64,000 nt of DNA from Streptomyces nojiriensis (GCF_017639205.1 NZ_CP071139.1:5765501-5829500); one strand, 5' to 3'; shown: positions 16,453 through 25,180, counted from the first letter of the stretch. Notes: generated from the letters alone by a model not told the origin. Translations and numbers: made by a program.

Positions 16453-17625
16453 GTGAGCACCCCGCCGAGTCCTCCTCCCGGACCGGGCCACTCCTGGCCC
16501 CCGCCGCCGCCCCACTGGCAGGGCTGGGGTCCGCCGCCCGGTCACGGGCAGCAGCCGCCGGCGCTCAACGGCTTCGCACTCGCCTCGCTGCTGTCCGGGC
16601 TGCTGTGCTTCCCGCCGCTCGGCGTGGCCTTCGGCATCGCGGCCCTCGTGCAGATCACCAAGCGCGGGGACCGGGGCAAGGCCCTGGCGATCGTGGGCCT
16701 GGTGGTGTCCGTGGTGATGACCGGCGTGCTGGTCTTCACCGCCGGCCGGTTCCTGAGCGCCGCCGACGACCGGTTCCCGTCGCTGAGCGAGTACACCGAC
16801 GTCGAGGGCGAGCTCACGGACCTCGGCGACCTGCGGGCGGGCGACTGCTTCAACGTTCCCGGCGGGGACCTGGTCGACGAGCGGCCGGTGACGTACCGGA
16901 TCGACTGCGCGCGGGTGCACCACGGTGAGGTCACCGCCTCCAAGGCGCTGGACGCGCCGGACGTTCCCGAGTCGCGCGAGGCCGACCGCGCCTCCGAGGA
17001 CGCGTGCTGGAAGGCCCAGGACGAGTACGCGATGGACACCTGGGCGCTGCCCGAGTACGCGGAGATGTTCTACTACGCGCCCTCGCGCGAGTCCTGGCGC
17101 GAGGGGGACCGGACGCTGCTCTGCGTGATCGGTACGACCGACGAGGAGTGGCGGGGCAGCCTGCGCAAGGACGCCGGAATGCTGAAGCCCGAGCAGTCGG
17201 CCTTCCTGCGGGCCGCCAACACCGTCGAGTTCGTCATGAGCCGGCCTCCCGAGGACGACGTGGAGGACGCGCTGCCCGCCTACCAGGCGTGGGCGCGCGA
17301 GGTGCACGCGGTGCTGGGCGCCGAGGCGAAGGTCCTCCAGGGGGACGCGGCCCGGGCGGGGCTGGAGAAGGCCGTTCCGGCACAGCTGGCGGAGATCGAG
17401 GCGGCGCGTGCGCAGTGGCAGCGCGCCTCGCAGGCCAGGACGCCGGAGGAGTTCGACAAGCAGTGGGACCGGGCGCTGGCCGCGATGTCCATGGAGACGG
17501 AGCGGGCGCTGCGCGGTGCGTACGGGCTTTCGACGGTCATTCCGCAATGGCTGCAGGACAGCCGGAGCGACGCGGAGGACCCGGACGGCGGGACCGGCGA
17601 GGGGCCCTCGTCCGAGTCGGTGTGA
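16453..17625 (+). CDS. DUF4190-type membrane protein with septum-formation-like extracellular domain
   Basis: A ~390-residue protein: a proline-rich, Trp/His-containing cytoplasmic N-terminus, two membrane helices (ALNGFALASLLSGLLCFPPLGVAFGIAALVQ and ALAIVGLVVSVVMTGVLVF, the DUF4190 pattern with a KRGDRGK turn), then an extracellular domain. The GDCFNVPGG...RIDCARVHHGEV stretch resembles septum-formation/DUF4190-linked domains. Cysteines around residues 135, 153, 185 and 219 could form disulphides. The GTG with GGAG nine bases upstream is preferred over an ATG fifteen bases earlier. A helical C-terminal ~120 residues end with an acidic tail. The 238-bp divergent gap to the threonine-synthase-like gene contains nothing else I can name. 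Confidence 0.72.
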   Translation: MSTPPSPPPGPGHSWPPPPPHWQGWGPPPGHGQQPPALNGFALASLLSGLLCFPPLGVAFGIAALVQITKRGDRGKALAIVGLVVSVVMTGVLVFTAGRFLSAADDRFPSLSEYTDVEGELTDLGDLRAGDCFNVPGGDLVDERPVTYRIDCARVHHGEVTASKALDAPDVPESREADRASEDACWKAQDEYAMDTWALPEYAEMFYYAPSRESWREGDRTLLCVIGTTDEEWRGSLRKDAGMLKPEQSAFLRAANTVEFVMSRPPEDDVEDALPAYQAWAREVHAVLGAEAKVLQGDAARAGLEKAVPAQLAEIEAARAQWQRASQARTPEEFDKQWDRALAAMSMETERALRGAYGLSTVIPQWLQDSRSDAEDPDGGTGEGPSSESV

Positions 17626-17672
17626 CATCGCACGGGTAACGCACGGTAGCGGGTTTGAGTGACCTGGCTTCA

Positions 17673-17685
17673 TCACTTCGAGTGA
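17673..17685. promoter_or_regulatory. candidate GntR operator
   Basis: TCACT-TCG-AGTGA is a perfect interrupted palindrome ~78 bases upstream of the GntR-type start, consistent with autoregulation. Confidence 0.35.
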
Positions 17686-17762
17686 AACTCTGGCCCTTGC
17701 TTGCGGTCTTCAACCGTCGGTTGCCAGGGTGTAGCTGTCTGTCAACCTGATGGGAGTGGCCA

Positions 17763-18515
17763 GTGACTTTCGGTGAGCAGCCGGCCTATCTGCGCGTGGC
17801 CGGGGATCTGCGACGGAAGATCGTCGACGGTTCTCTGCCCCCGCACGCCCGGCTCCCCTCTCAGGCACGCATCCGCGAGGAGTACGGGGTCTCCGACACC
17901 GTGGCCCTGGAGGCGCGCAAGGTCCTCATGGCGGAGGGACTGGTCGAGGGCCGGTCCGGATCCGGCACGTACGTACGGGAGCAGCCGGTCCCGCGGCGGG
18001 TCGCCCGCGCCGGCTATCGCACGGGCGGCGCCTCGACGCCGTTCCGGCAGGAGCAGGCCGACGCGGAGGCGCGCGGCACGTGGGAGTCGAGCAGCGAGCA
18101 GACGGGCGCGCCCGCGGAGATCGCGAAGCGGCTCGGCATCGAGCCCGGCGAGCGCGTGATGCGGACGCGGTACGTCTTCCGCGACGCGGGGGAGGTGATG
18201 ATGCTGTCGACCTCCTGGGAACCGCTGGCCGTGACCGGCCGGACCCCCGTGATGCTGCCGGAGGAGGGGCCGCTGGGCGGCTCCGGGGTGGTCGACCGGA
18301 TGGCCGCGATCGACGTCGTCGTGGACAACGTGGTCGAGGAGGTCGGGGCGCGGCCCGGTCTGGCGGAGGAGATCCTGCTCCTCGGCGGCGTGCCGGGGCA
18401 CGTGGTGCTGGTGATCGGCCGCACCTACTACGCCTCCGGCCGCGCCGTGGAGACGGCCGACGTGGTGGTCCCGGCGGACCGCTACCGCCTGGCGTACCAC
18501 CTCCCGGTGAGGTAG
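17763..18515 (+). CDS. GntR-family regulator with UTRA domain (HutC type)
   Basis: A 250-residue regulator. Residues ~8-75 are a GntR winged helix (YLRVAGDLRRKIVDGSL, LPSQARIREEYGVSDTVALEARKVL, GLVEGRSGSGTYV). Residues ~95-245 are a UTRA ligand domain (GEPGERVMRTRYVF, and the ending ETADVVVPADRYRLAYHLPV). HutC-type members sense sugars, amino acids or antibiotics. GGGAG sits six bases before the GTG. No transport or catabolic gene is adjacent, so its target and ligand are unknown. A strong hairpin terminator follows directly. Confidence 0.88.
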   Translation: MTFGEQPAYLRVAGDLRRKIVDGSLPPHARLPSQARIREEYGVSDTVALEARKVLMAEGLVEGRSGSGTYVREQPVPRRVARAGYRTGGASTPFRQEQADAEARGTWESSSEQTGAPAEIAKRLGIEPGERVMRTRYVFRDAGEVMMLSTSWEPLAVTGRTPVMLPEEGPLGGSGVVDRMAAIDVVVDNVVEEVGARPGLAEEILLLGGVPGHVVLVIGRTYYASGRAVETADVVVPADRYRLAYHLPVR

Positions 18516-18530
18516 CCGCTCCCCGGCGGT

Positions 18531-18561
18531 GTGAACCCCCGGGCGCCGCCCGGGGGTTCAC
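18531..18561 (+). terminator. terminator after GntR gene
   Basis: Two perfectly complementary 15-nt arms starting GTGAACCCCC and ending GGGGGTTCAC around a single base; no T-run, as usual in Streptomyces. The remaining ~395 bases up to the SPOR-like gene are GC-rich non-coding sequence in which only a promoter region near the 3' end is likely. Confidence 0.75.
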
Positions 18562-18956
18562 GCGCGCCCGGTGCGACGCCCACGACCCGGCGGATTTCGG
18601 CGCGATGGCGGACACCCCCGGCCACCCGGCCCCCGGCGTCCCCGGACCGTTCGGTCCGCATGCCGGGACCCCCGCCCGGAGCGCCGCGGCCCGGATCGTG
18701 CCGGACGCCCCGCCGCCCCCTCGGCGCCACCTGCGCCGATGCCCGCCGTACGGCGGCGCGGCGGCCCCGCGCCGGCCTCCCGCGCGCCCCGTTCGGACCG
18801 GCGCGCACGGCCCGCTCGTACGCATGGCCGGATGCGTACGCCTGCGAGGTACCTCTTCGTGAAAAACCGTATCCGCTCTGTAAAGGTCGGGCGTAAGCTC
18901 GGGCATATGCGCAATGCGGTTTCCCGGACAGATACGTCGGCGGAGGGTGTAACGCA

Positions 18957-19142
18957 ATGAACGACGGCGGGGCCCTGCTTCCGTGGCTGGTCATACGCGA
19001 GGACGACAACGGCAACCGCTACCGGGTGGGCCGGTACGCCACCCGGGCCGAGGCCCAGAAGGTCGCCGACAGCCTCGAGGACCGAGGACACAAGCAGCTC
19101 TACTGGGTCGAGCGGATCGGTCAGACCGCCACGATGAACTGA
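18957..19142 (+). CDS. 61-residue SPOR-like miniprotein
   Basis: A small cytoplasmic protein made of little more than one SPOR-like unit: WLVIREDDNGNRYRVGRYAT, RAEAQKVADSLEDRG, LYWVERI, i.e. strand-strand-helix-strand. SPOR domains bind denuded septal peptidoglycan, but this protein has no signal peptide or membrane helix, so that role is doubtful here. The ATG is preceded by GGAGGGTG at good spacing. It has its own ~440-bp upstream region and is followed by a short hairpin, so it is probably monocistronic. Similar short ORFs are conserved in Streptomyces as I recall. Confidence 0.75.
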   Translation: MNDGGALLPWLVIREDDNGNRYRVGRYATRAEAQKVADSLEDRGHKQLYWVERIGQTATMN

Positions 19143-19165
19143 GCGTCGCAGCGCCCCGCGACGCT
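19143..19165 (+). terminator. hairpin after SPOR-like gene
   Basis: GCGTCGC and GCGACGC pair across an 8-nt loop immediately after the stop codon. Confidence 0.5.
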
Positions 19166-19169
19166 GGCA

Positions 19170-19175
19170 TAGGCT
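19170..19175 (+). promoter_or_regulatory. -10 element of Nudix gene, leaderless
   Basis: TAGGCT lies six bases before the ATG, with no ribosome binding site; typical leaderless spacing. Confidence 0.55.
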
Positions 19176-19181
19176 CCGCCC

Positions 19182-19592
19182 ATGACGGTACGAGTGGTCG
19201 TGGGCGGAGCCCTTTGTCATGAGGGGCGCCTGCTGGCCGCCCGCCGCAGCGCACCGCCCGAGCTCGCCGGACGCTGGGAGCTGCCGGGCGGGAAGGCCGA
19301 GCCGGGTGAGTCCGTCCCCGACGCGCTGGTGCGGGAACTGCGCGAGGAGCTCGGCGTGGAGGCCGAGCCGCTGGAGCGGATCCCGGGGGAGTGGCCGCTG
19401 CGCCCCGGGCTCGTCCTGCACGTGTGGACCGCCCGGCTGCTCTCCGGAGTGCCCGCCCCGCTGGAGGACCACGACGAGCTGCGCTGGCTCGGGCCGGAGG
19501 AGCTGGAATCGGTGGACTGGCTGGACCAGGACCGGCCCGCGGTCGCCGAGGCCGGACGCCGGCTGCGCCACGGCGGTGGCGGGGGCGCGTGA
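19182..19592 (+). CDS. MutT-type Nudix hydrolase
   Basis: A 136-residue Nudix protein. The box GX5EX7REUXEEXGU is complete at residues 37-59 (Gly37, Glu43, Arg51-Glu52, Glu55-Glu56, Gly58). VVVGGALCHEGRLLAARRS before it and RWELPGGKAE leading into it are typical of MutT/8-oxo-dGTP diphosphatases, which hydrolyse oxidised nucleoside triphosphates with Mg2+. The late segment DHDELRWLGPEELESVDWL matches the MutT C-terminus. The leaderless promoter predicts expression as a single gene. Other pyrophosphate substrates such as 5-methyl-CTP cannot be excluded. Confidence 0.85.
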   Translation: MTVRVVVGGALCHEGRLLAARRSAPPELAGRWELPGGKAEPGESVPDALVRELREELGVEAEPLERIPGEWPLRPGLVLHVWTARLLSGVPAPLEDHDELRWLGPEELESVDWLDQDRPAVAEAGRRLRHGGGGGA

Positions 19593-19670
19593 CGCTCGCG
19601 GTCTAGGCCGTCTGCGCCACAGTGCGCCGGTGGGCGGGGATCGAGTGGTACGACGCCCCGAATATCGGGT

Positions 19671-20174
19671 ATGTCGCTATTAATCCCTATCTCGTCCCCC
19701 TTTCGTCCCCGACGAACCGGACTGGGGTCGCTGTTGGCCCGGGAAGTGATCGGCGTGATCGACACAGACGGTGAGTGCGCCGAGTGGGCCTTCCCCGCCG
19801 AGCCCGGTGCCGTCCGCACCGCCCGCCACGCCGTCCGCGGCACCTTGCACGACTGGGGCCTGGAGGCCGTCGGCGACCTGACCGTCCTGCTGGTCAGCGA
19901 GCTCGTCACCAATTCCCTGCGGTACGCCTCCGGCCCCATCGGAGTCCGCCTGGAACGGCGCAATCCAGCCGCCGGCAGCCCCGCGGGCGGCCCCGCACTG
20001 CTCGTGGAGGTTTCGGATCCGCTTCCGGATCCGCCCCGCGAGCGGGTCGCGGACCACGACGACGAGGGGGGCCGTGGCCTGCACCTGGTCGCCGTCTCCT
20101 CGCAGCGCTGGGGGACCCGGCACGGGAAATCGGGCAAGACTGTGTGGTTCGAATTGGCTCTTCCTGGTGAGTAA
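19671..20174 (+). CDS. ATP-binding anti-sigma-factor-type kinase (HATPase_c)
   Basis: A single GHKL/HATPase_c domain as in RsbW/SpoIIAB-like actinobacterial proteins: N box VLLVSELVTNSLRYA, G1 LLVEVSDPLPD, G2 DEGGRGLHLV, and the ending WGTRHGKSGKTVWFELALPG. Such proteins bind sigma factors or anti-anti-sigma factors and phosphorylate the latter. The closing motif is nearly the same as the C-terminal domain of the next signalling protein, so the two may share partners. The ATG is used here, but GTG codons 75 and 84 bases downstream could be the real start because the first ~25 residues look non-domain. No clear ribosome binding site is seen. Confidence 0.78.
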   Translation: MSLLIPISSPFRPRRTGLGSLLAREVIGVIDTDGECAEWAFPAEPGAVRTARHAVRGTLHDWGLEAVGDLTVLLVSELVTNSLRYASGPIGVRLERRNPAAGSPAGGPALLVEVSDPLPDPPRERVADHDDEGGRGLHLVAVSSQRWGTRHGKSGKTVWFELALPGE

Positions 20175-20374
20175 CAAGGAGAACGGTGGCGTGTGACCTT
20201 TCGAGAACGCCTCCCGGCGGCAGTCGGCGGGAGACACTCGGGGGAGATCGCGCGACATGGCTCGAAATCATCGAGACCGTGCTGTGATCGTGAACGCCGT
20301 GCCGTCCGGGGCCGTGGTGCTGAATACTTCGGTCATGGCCGGTCCGGTTGCGGTGAGCTGGAGGGGACGGTCGC

Positions 20375-22993
20375 GTGAGCGAGATACCTGCGCAGGCACA
20401 TCAGGCCGACGTGCCGCGCGAGACATGGCACGACGCCCTGTGGCACAGCAGTCCGCCTGGCTCGATATATGACTACATAAAGGTCGCCTCCTTCTCGATC
20501 GGGCCGGACGGGCTCATCGACCAGTGGAGCCTGCGCGCCGAGGAACTCTTCGGGCTGAGCGCCTCCCAGACCGTGGGACGCGACCCGGTCGACGCCTTCA
20601 TGCCGCCCGAGCTGCGTCCCGACGCGCACCGCAAGGTCGCCGAGATCCTCGACGGCAAGGAATGGACGGGCCTGATCCCCTTCCGGATCCCGGGCGGGAA
20701 CGGCGCGCACGGCGTGGCCGAGATCTATGTGATGCCCACCCAGACCGAGACCGCCGAGCGGGCCGCGCTGTGCGTCGTCGTCGACGTGCGCGCGCTGCGC
20801 CGGATCGAATCCGACCTCGCGGCTTCACAGGCCATATTCGGCCAATCTCCCTTCGGGTTCCTGCTCTTCGGCACGGACCTCACCGTGCAGCGGGCCAACC
20901 GCCGCTTCGCCACCGTCTTCGGGGGCGCCGTCGAGGAGCACCGCGGCCGCACCGTGCACGACTACCTGCCGGCGCACGAGGCCGACCGGATGACCGAAGC
21001 CCTGCGCCGGGTACTGGACACCGGGGACTCGGTCACCGATCTGCGGATCACCGGCGCCACCCCCCGCAGCCGGGAGGACCGCCACTGGTCCATCAACCTC
21101 TACCGCGTCCACGGCGGCAGCGGCCGCCCCATCGGTGTCGCCGGGATCGGCACCGACGTCACCCGCCGCCACCTCGCCGCCCGCGAGGCCGCCGGGGTCC
21201 GGCGCAACCTCGCCCTGCTCAACGAGGCCGGGCACCGCATCGGGAACTCCCTCGACCTGGAGACCACCGCCCGCGAACTCCTCGACGTCACCGTCCCCGG
21301 CTTCTGCGACCTGGCCGCCGTCGACCTCTACCAGGGCCTGCTGCTCGGCGACGACGACCGGCCCGCCCGGCCGCAGGGCCCCGGCGTGCCCAGCCTGCCC
21401 GGCCAGGGCCCGGCGCGGACGCCCTCGGCCGCCCTGCGCCGGGTGGCCTTCGCCTCCGCCGTCTCCGACGCCCCGCTGTCCGGTCCGGGCGCACCGGTCT
21501 CCGTGGGCGACATCCACCGCTACCCGGCCGCGTCTCCGGGCGCGCTGGCCCTGCGTACGGCGCGGCCCCGGCTGATCGAGGGCGGCGGACCGGAGGACCT
21601 CGTCCAGTCCACGCTGGTCGTGCCGATGGTCGCCCACGACACCGTGGTCGGGCTCGCGCAGTTCTCCCGCACCAAGGGCAGCGAACCCTTCGGCGAACGC
21701 GACCGGGCGGTGGCCGTGGAACTGGCCGCACGGGCCGCCGTATGCATCGACAACGCCCGCCTCTACCGGCGCGAGCACGAGCGGGCACTGATCCTGCAGC
21801 GCAGCCTGCTGCCCCCCGGCGACCCGGAGGCGGCCGGCCTCGACATCGCCTGCCGGTACCTGCCCGGCAACGCGGCCACCGAGGTCGGCGGCGACTGGTT
21901 CGACGTCATCGAACTCCCCGGACACCGCACCGCGCTGGTCGTCGGCGACGTCATGGGCCGCGGCCTGCGGGCCGCCGTGGCCATGGGAGAACTGCGCACC
22001 GCCGTACGGACCCTCGCACTGCTGGACCTCGAACCGGCGGAGGTGCTCACCGCGCTCGACGAGATCGCCCGCGGCCTCGGCGCCCCCGGCGGCTCCCAGC
22101 AGGCCTCCCGGGCGGCCCTGCACTCGCGGGACGCGGACCGCTCCGAGGTGTACCTGGCCACCTGCGTGTACGCCGTCTACGACCCGGTGACGCGGCGCTG
22201 CACCATCGCCAACGCGGGCCACATGCCGCCCGTGCTGGTCGAACCCCCGGACGAGGCCGGCGTGCCGCGGCCCGCACTGCTCTTGGAGGTGCCGCCCGGA
22301 ATGCCGCTGGGCGTGGGCGGCGAACCCTTCGAGGAGGTCGAGGTCGACCTGCCGGAGGGCGCCCTGCTGGCCCTCTACACGGACGGACTCGTGGAATCCC
22401 GCGACCACCCCCTGGAGGAGGGGCTGCGCGGACTGCGCGCGGCCCTCGCGGACCCGGTCCGGCCGCTGGAGGACGTCTGCGACCACGTGCTGAACACCCT
22501 CGACACCCGGCACGGCGAGGACGACATCGCCCTGCTCATGGCACGGGTGCAGGGCCTGCCGCTGGACGCGGTCGGCGACTGGCAACTGCCGCGCGAGGCC
22601 CGCTCGGTGGGCCGGGCCCGCGAACTGGCCCGGGCCAAGCTCCCGGCCTGGGGCCTGGAGGGCCTGCTCGACACGACCGAACTGCTGGTCAGCGAACTGG
22701 TCACCAACGCCCTGCGCTACGGGGAGGGCGAGATCCGGCTGCGGCTGCTGCTGGACCGCACGCTGGTCTGCGAGGTCTGGGACGCGAACCTGGTCCAGCC
22801 CCGCCGCCGGCGCGCCCGCGACACCGACGAGGGCGGCCGCGGCCTCCAGCTGGTCGGCCTGCTCTCGGCGGGCTGGGGCACGCGCCGCACCCACCGCGGC
22901 AAGACGGTCTGGTTCGAACTCCCGCTGCCCGGCGCGGCATCGGAGGCCGTCACCGAACTGTCGGCGGAGCAGCTGCTGAGCATGTACGGATAA
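20375..22993 (+). CDS. multidomain phosphatase: PAS-PAS-GAF-PP2C(SpoIIE)-HATPase
   Basis: An 872-residue soluble signalling protein. In order: PAS (~33-150, GPDGLIDQWSLRAEELFGLS), second PAS (~155-270), GAF (~290-465), PP2C/SpoIIE phosphatase (~485-705, with GGDWFDVIELPGHRTALVVGDVMG containing the metal-binding Asp residues, YTDGLVESRD and GEDDIALLMARV) and an RsbW-type HATPase (~735-855, LLVSELVTNALRYG, DEGGRGLQLV). It should integrate small-molecule or redox signals to dephosphorylate and/or phosphorylate an anti-anti-sigma factor. GTG with GGAGGGG about eight bases upstream. It follows the stand-alone HATPase gene on the same strand with a 200-bp gap, so it has its own promoter. Confidence 0.9.
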   Translation: MSEIPAQAHQADVPRETWHDALWHSSPPGSIYDYIKVASFSIGPDGLIDQWSLRAEELFGLSASQTVGRDPVDAFMPPELRPDAHRKVAEILDGKEWTGLIPFRIPGGNGAHGVAEIYVMPTQTETAERAALCVVVDVRALRRIESDLAASQAIFGQSPFGFLLFGTDLTVQRANRRFATVFGGAVEEHRGRTVHDYLPAHEADRMTEALRRVLDTGDSVTDLRITGATPRSREDRHWSINLYRVHGGSGRPIGVAGIGTDVTRRHLAAREAAGVRRNLALLNEAGHRIGNSLDLETTARELLDVTVPGFCDLAAVDLYQGLLLGDDDRPARPQGPGVPSLPGQGPARTPSAALRRVAFASAVSDAPLSGPGAPVSVGDIHRYPAASPGALALRTARPRLIEGGGPEDLVQSTLVVPMVAHDTVVGLAQFSRTKGSEPFGERDRAVAVELAARAAVCIDNARLYRREHERALILQRSLLPPGDPEAAGLDIACRYLPGNAATEVGGDWFDVIELPGHRTALVVGDVMGRGLRAAVAMGELRTAVRTLALLDLEPAEVLTALDEIARGLGAPGGSQQASRAALHSRDADRSEVYLATCVYAVYDPVTRRCTIANAGHMPPVLVEPPDEAGVPRPALLLEVPPGMPLGVGGEPFEEVEVDLPEGALLALYTDGLVESRDHPLEEGLRGLRAALADPVRPLEDVCDHVLNTLDTRHGEDDIALLMARVQGLPLDAVGDWQLPREARSVGRARELARAKLPAWGLEGLLDTTELLVSELVTNALRYGEGEIRLRLLLDRTLVCEVWDANLVQPRRRRARDTDEGGRGLQLVGLLSAGWGTRRTHRGKTVWFELPLPGAASEAVTELSAEQLLSMYG

Positions 22994-23034
22994 CGAGTGG
23001 CGGCCCCGTACCGCGACGGGCAGGGTGCGGGGTG

Positions 23035-24252
23035 ATGAGCGACGAAGACGAGATGTCCTACGCCCGCCACGACCGTCTCGAAGGGCTGCTGCAACGAGGC
23101 CGGGGCCTGGGCGCCGTGAGGGCGCTGCAGGACCCGGCGGCGGCCGCGCCGTTCGTGTACGACGGGATCCGGCGGGACTGGCGGTGGGACGGGATCGACG
23201 AACGCTCCCTCTACCTGGCCCGCTTGGTCCGGGACCTGGAACTGTCCCCGACGCCGGTCGTGGAACAGCTGGCGGGGGACGAGGACGCATGCCTGCGGGC
23301 CGTCCGCGTGCTGGAGCTGCTCGCGCTCTCCGGCTCGGCCGAGGCCCGGGACGGGCTGCGGGCCCACGTCCGGGAGGGCGAGCACTGGGCCGACGTACTG
23401 GAGTCGGTCGCGGACCGCTGGCCGGCCGACTGGTGGGAGGACCTGGGCGAGGTCGCCCGGGCCCGCACGGGCCGGGAGGCGCAGCCGCCCTGGCCCCGCG
23501 AGCCCTGGATCCGGTTCGGCATCGGGACGCGGGACGTACCGGCCCGGCCGCGCCGGGGCCTGGACGGCCACAGCGACGAGGAGCTGCTCTCGCTGCTGGC
23601 CGACACCCGCGGCAGCGACCGCGCGAAGGCGGACGCACTGCGCGAGCTCGCCGGCCGGCCCGCCACGGAAGAGCTGATCCCGCTCGTGCCGTCGCTCGGC
23701 GCCTCCGCCGGCGGACGGCCGCTCGCGCCGCTGCGCCGGGCGGTCGAACGCCTCGGAGCCCGGGCCGTGCCGGCCGCGCGCGGGTGGGCGGCGGACGACC
23801 GGGAGTGGCTGGCGGAGCTCGGGGTGGACGTACTGGCCGACCACGGGGAGGCCGAGGCGCTGCCCTCGCTCCTCCGCCGGCTCGCGGACCAGTGGGAGGT
23901 GCGGGCCTGGTGCGGCCCCGACCCGACCGCGAGGCGGCTGGCCCGCTTCGGGTCCGCCGCCGCCTCGGCCGCGCCCGTCCTGCGGCTCTACTGGCTGCGG
24001 AACCCGCACTCCAGCGAACGGCCCGGCTACCTGGAGGCACTGGCCGCCATCGACCCGTCCGGCCTGGACCACGCGCACACCGAATCCCTGTGGGACTGCG
24101 AGCAGACGGCCCGCACGCTGGGCATCGCGCACGCCCCGGACCTCCCGGAGGTGCGCGAGCGGCTGGCAGCACTGCGCGAGGACCCGATGGAGGAACCGGA
24201 GGTCCGGGCGGCCGCGGCGGAGCGTTCCGCGCAGCTCGCGGAGACGGCTTAG
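23035..24252 (+). CDS. helical-repeat (HEAT/PBS-like) protein of unknown function
   Basis: A ~405-residue Leu/Ala/Arg-rich protein whose repeats (RAVRVLELLALSGSAEARDGL, DALRELAGRPATEELIPLV, VDVLADHGEAEALPSLLRRLADQW) have the pattern of HEAT/PBS-lyase-like repeats. No catalytic motif or membrane segment is seen. The ATG directly follows an in-frame GTG; GCGGGG lies just upstream and either start changes the length by one residue. Forty bases separate it from the phosphatase, so the two could be one transcript. Its TAG stop forms part of the tetranucleotide flanking an inserted fold-back repeat. Confidence 0.75.
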   Translation: MSDEDEMSYARHDRLEGLLQRGRGLGAVRALQDPAAAAPFVYDGIRRDWRWDGIDERSLYLARLVRDLELSPTPVVEQLAGDEDACLRAVRVLELLALSGSAEARDGLRAHVREGEHWADVLESVADRWPADWWEDLGEVARARTGREAQPPWPREPWIRFGIGTRDVPARPRRGLDGHSDEELLSLLADTRGSDRAKADALRELAGRPATEELIPLVPSLGASAGGRPLAPLRRAVERLGARAVPAARGWAADDREWLAELGVDVLADHGEAEALPSLLRRLADQWEVRAWCGPDPTARRLARFGSAAASAAPVLRLYWLRNPHSSERPGYLEALAAIDPSGLDHAHTESLWDCEQTARTLGIAHAPDLPEVRERLAALREDPMEEPEVRAAAAERSAQLAETA

Positions 24253-24413
24253 GCCGTCTCTTTCGGATCTTGTCGGCCGAGCCCGCGGCGTCCGGTGCCG
24301 TACATGGCAAGGCGGAGGAGCGCACCGCGTACTGGACGTACTCGGGCGCCCCGACAACGCGGCCGGGTGCGGTGCCGGGCGCCGCGGGCCCGGCAAGATC
24401 CGGAAGGGACGGC
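24253..24413. repeat. fold-back MITE-like element, copy A
   Basis: An imperfect long inverted repeat between two convergent stop codons. The ends GCCGTCTCTTTCGGATCTTG and its partner on the other side (read inward GCCGTCCCTTCCGGATCTTG) differ at few positions, and inner arms GCCCGCGGCG... continue the pairing. It shares a perfectly identical 33-nt core (24330-24362) with an inverted copy at 49880-49912. It is flanked by TTAG (24249-24252) on the left and CTAG (24423-24426) on the right after ~10 extra bases. No coding potential. Confidence 0.7.
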
Positions 24414-24422
24414 CCAGGGAGC

Positions 24423-25142
24423 CTAGGCTGCGCGGTCTTGCTTGAGCGCGGCCAGGCGGGCCTCGATCTCCGAGGCCTTGCCCAGGTCGTCCAGGGCTTC
24501 GAACTGGGCGTCCAGGGAGGACGCGGCGAGCTCCTGCCTGCCCAGCGCCCGCGCCTCCTCCCGCCGCACCTTGTCCTCGAAACGCGCCAGGTCGCTCGTC
24601 GGGTCCATGACGTCGATGTTCTTCACCGCGTCCAGCATCGTGTTCTGCGCCTGCGCCGTCTTCGCCCGGGCCACCAGCTCGTCACGCTTCGCCTGGAGCT
24701 CCGTCAGCTTGTTCCGCATCGCGTCCAGGCCCGACTTGAGCTTGTCGACGACCGCCGTCTGGGCGGCGATCGTCGGCTCCGCCACGGCCGCCTCCTTCTC
24801 CGACCGGATCTGCCGGCCCAGCGCCACCTTCGCGAGGTTGTCGAACGTGTCGGCGTCCGCCGCCGCACCCGACGCCCGCAGCTCGTCCGCCTTCCTGCTC
24901 GCCGCCAGGGCCTTGCCGCCCCACTCGGCGGCCGCCTCCACGTCCTCCTTGTGGTCCGCCTCCAGCATCCGCAGGTTCCCGATCGTCGTCGCGACCGCCT
25001 GTTCCGCCTCCGAGATGTTGTTCGTGTAGTCGCGGATCAGCTGGTCCAGCATCTTCTGCGGGTCCTCCGCCTGGTCCAGCAGCGCGTTGATGTTCGCCTT
25101 GGCGAGCTGGGTGACGCGGCCGAGGATCGTCTGCTTGCTCAT
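24423..25142 (-). CDS. pspA: PspA/IM30-family membrane-stress protein
   Basis: A 239-residue all-helical coiled-coil protein with the PspA signature from its start: MSKQTILGRVTQLAKANINALLDQAEDPQKML, then QLIRDYTNNISEAEQAVATTIGNLR. PspA oligomerises on the inner face of the membrane, maintains proton motive force under envelope stress and can bind AAA+ partners. The stop codon lies next to the fold-back repeat. It is 38 bases downstream of the TPM-domain gene on the same strand, so the two are probably one operon, a pairing consistent with envelope maintenance. Confidence 0.92.
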   Translation of the reverse strand: MSKQTILGRVTQLAKANINALLDQAEDPQKMLDQLIRDYTNNISEAEQAVATTIGNLRMLEADHKEDVEAAAEWGGKALAASRKADELRASGAAADADTFDNLAKVALGRQIRSEKEAAVAEPTIAAQTAVVDKLKSGLDAMRNKLTELQAKRDELVARAKTAQAQNTMLDAVKNIDVMDPTSDLARFEDKVRREEARALGRQELAASSLDAQFEALDDLGKASEIEARLAALKQDRAA

Positions 25143-25180
25143 GGTGGGTCTCTCCTGGTCAGGGCCGATGTGTGTGCCGT

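Noticed and set aside
11226..18890. CTCTGTAAAGG shared by the upstream regions of esterase 2 (near 11226) and the SPOR-like gene (near 18873) as a common regulatory box
   Set aside because: An 11-nt match between two promoter regions is suggestive but the flanks differ and the position relative to the start is not the same.
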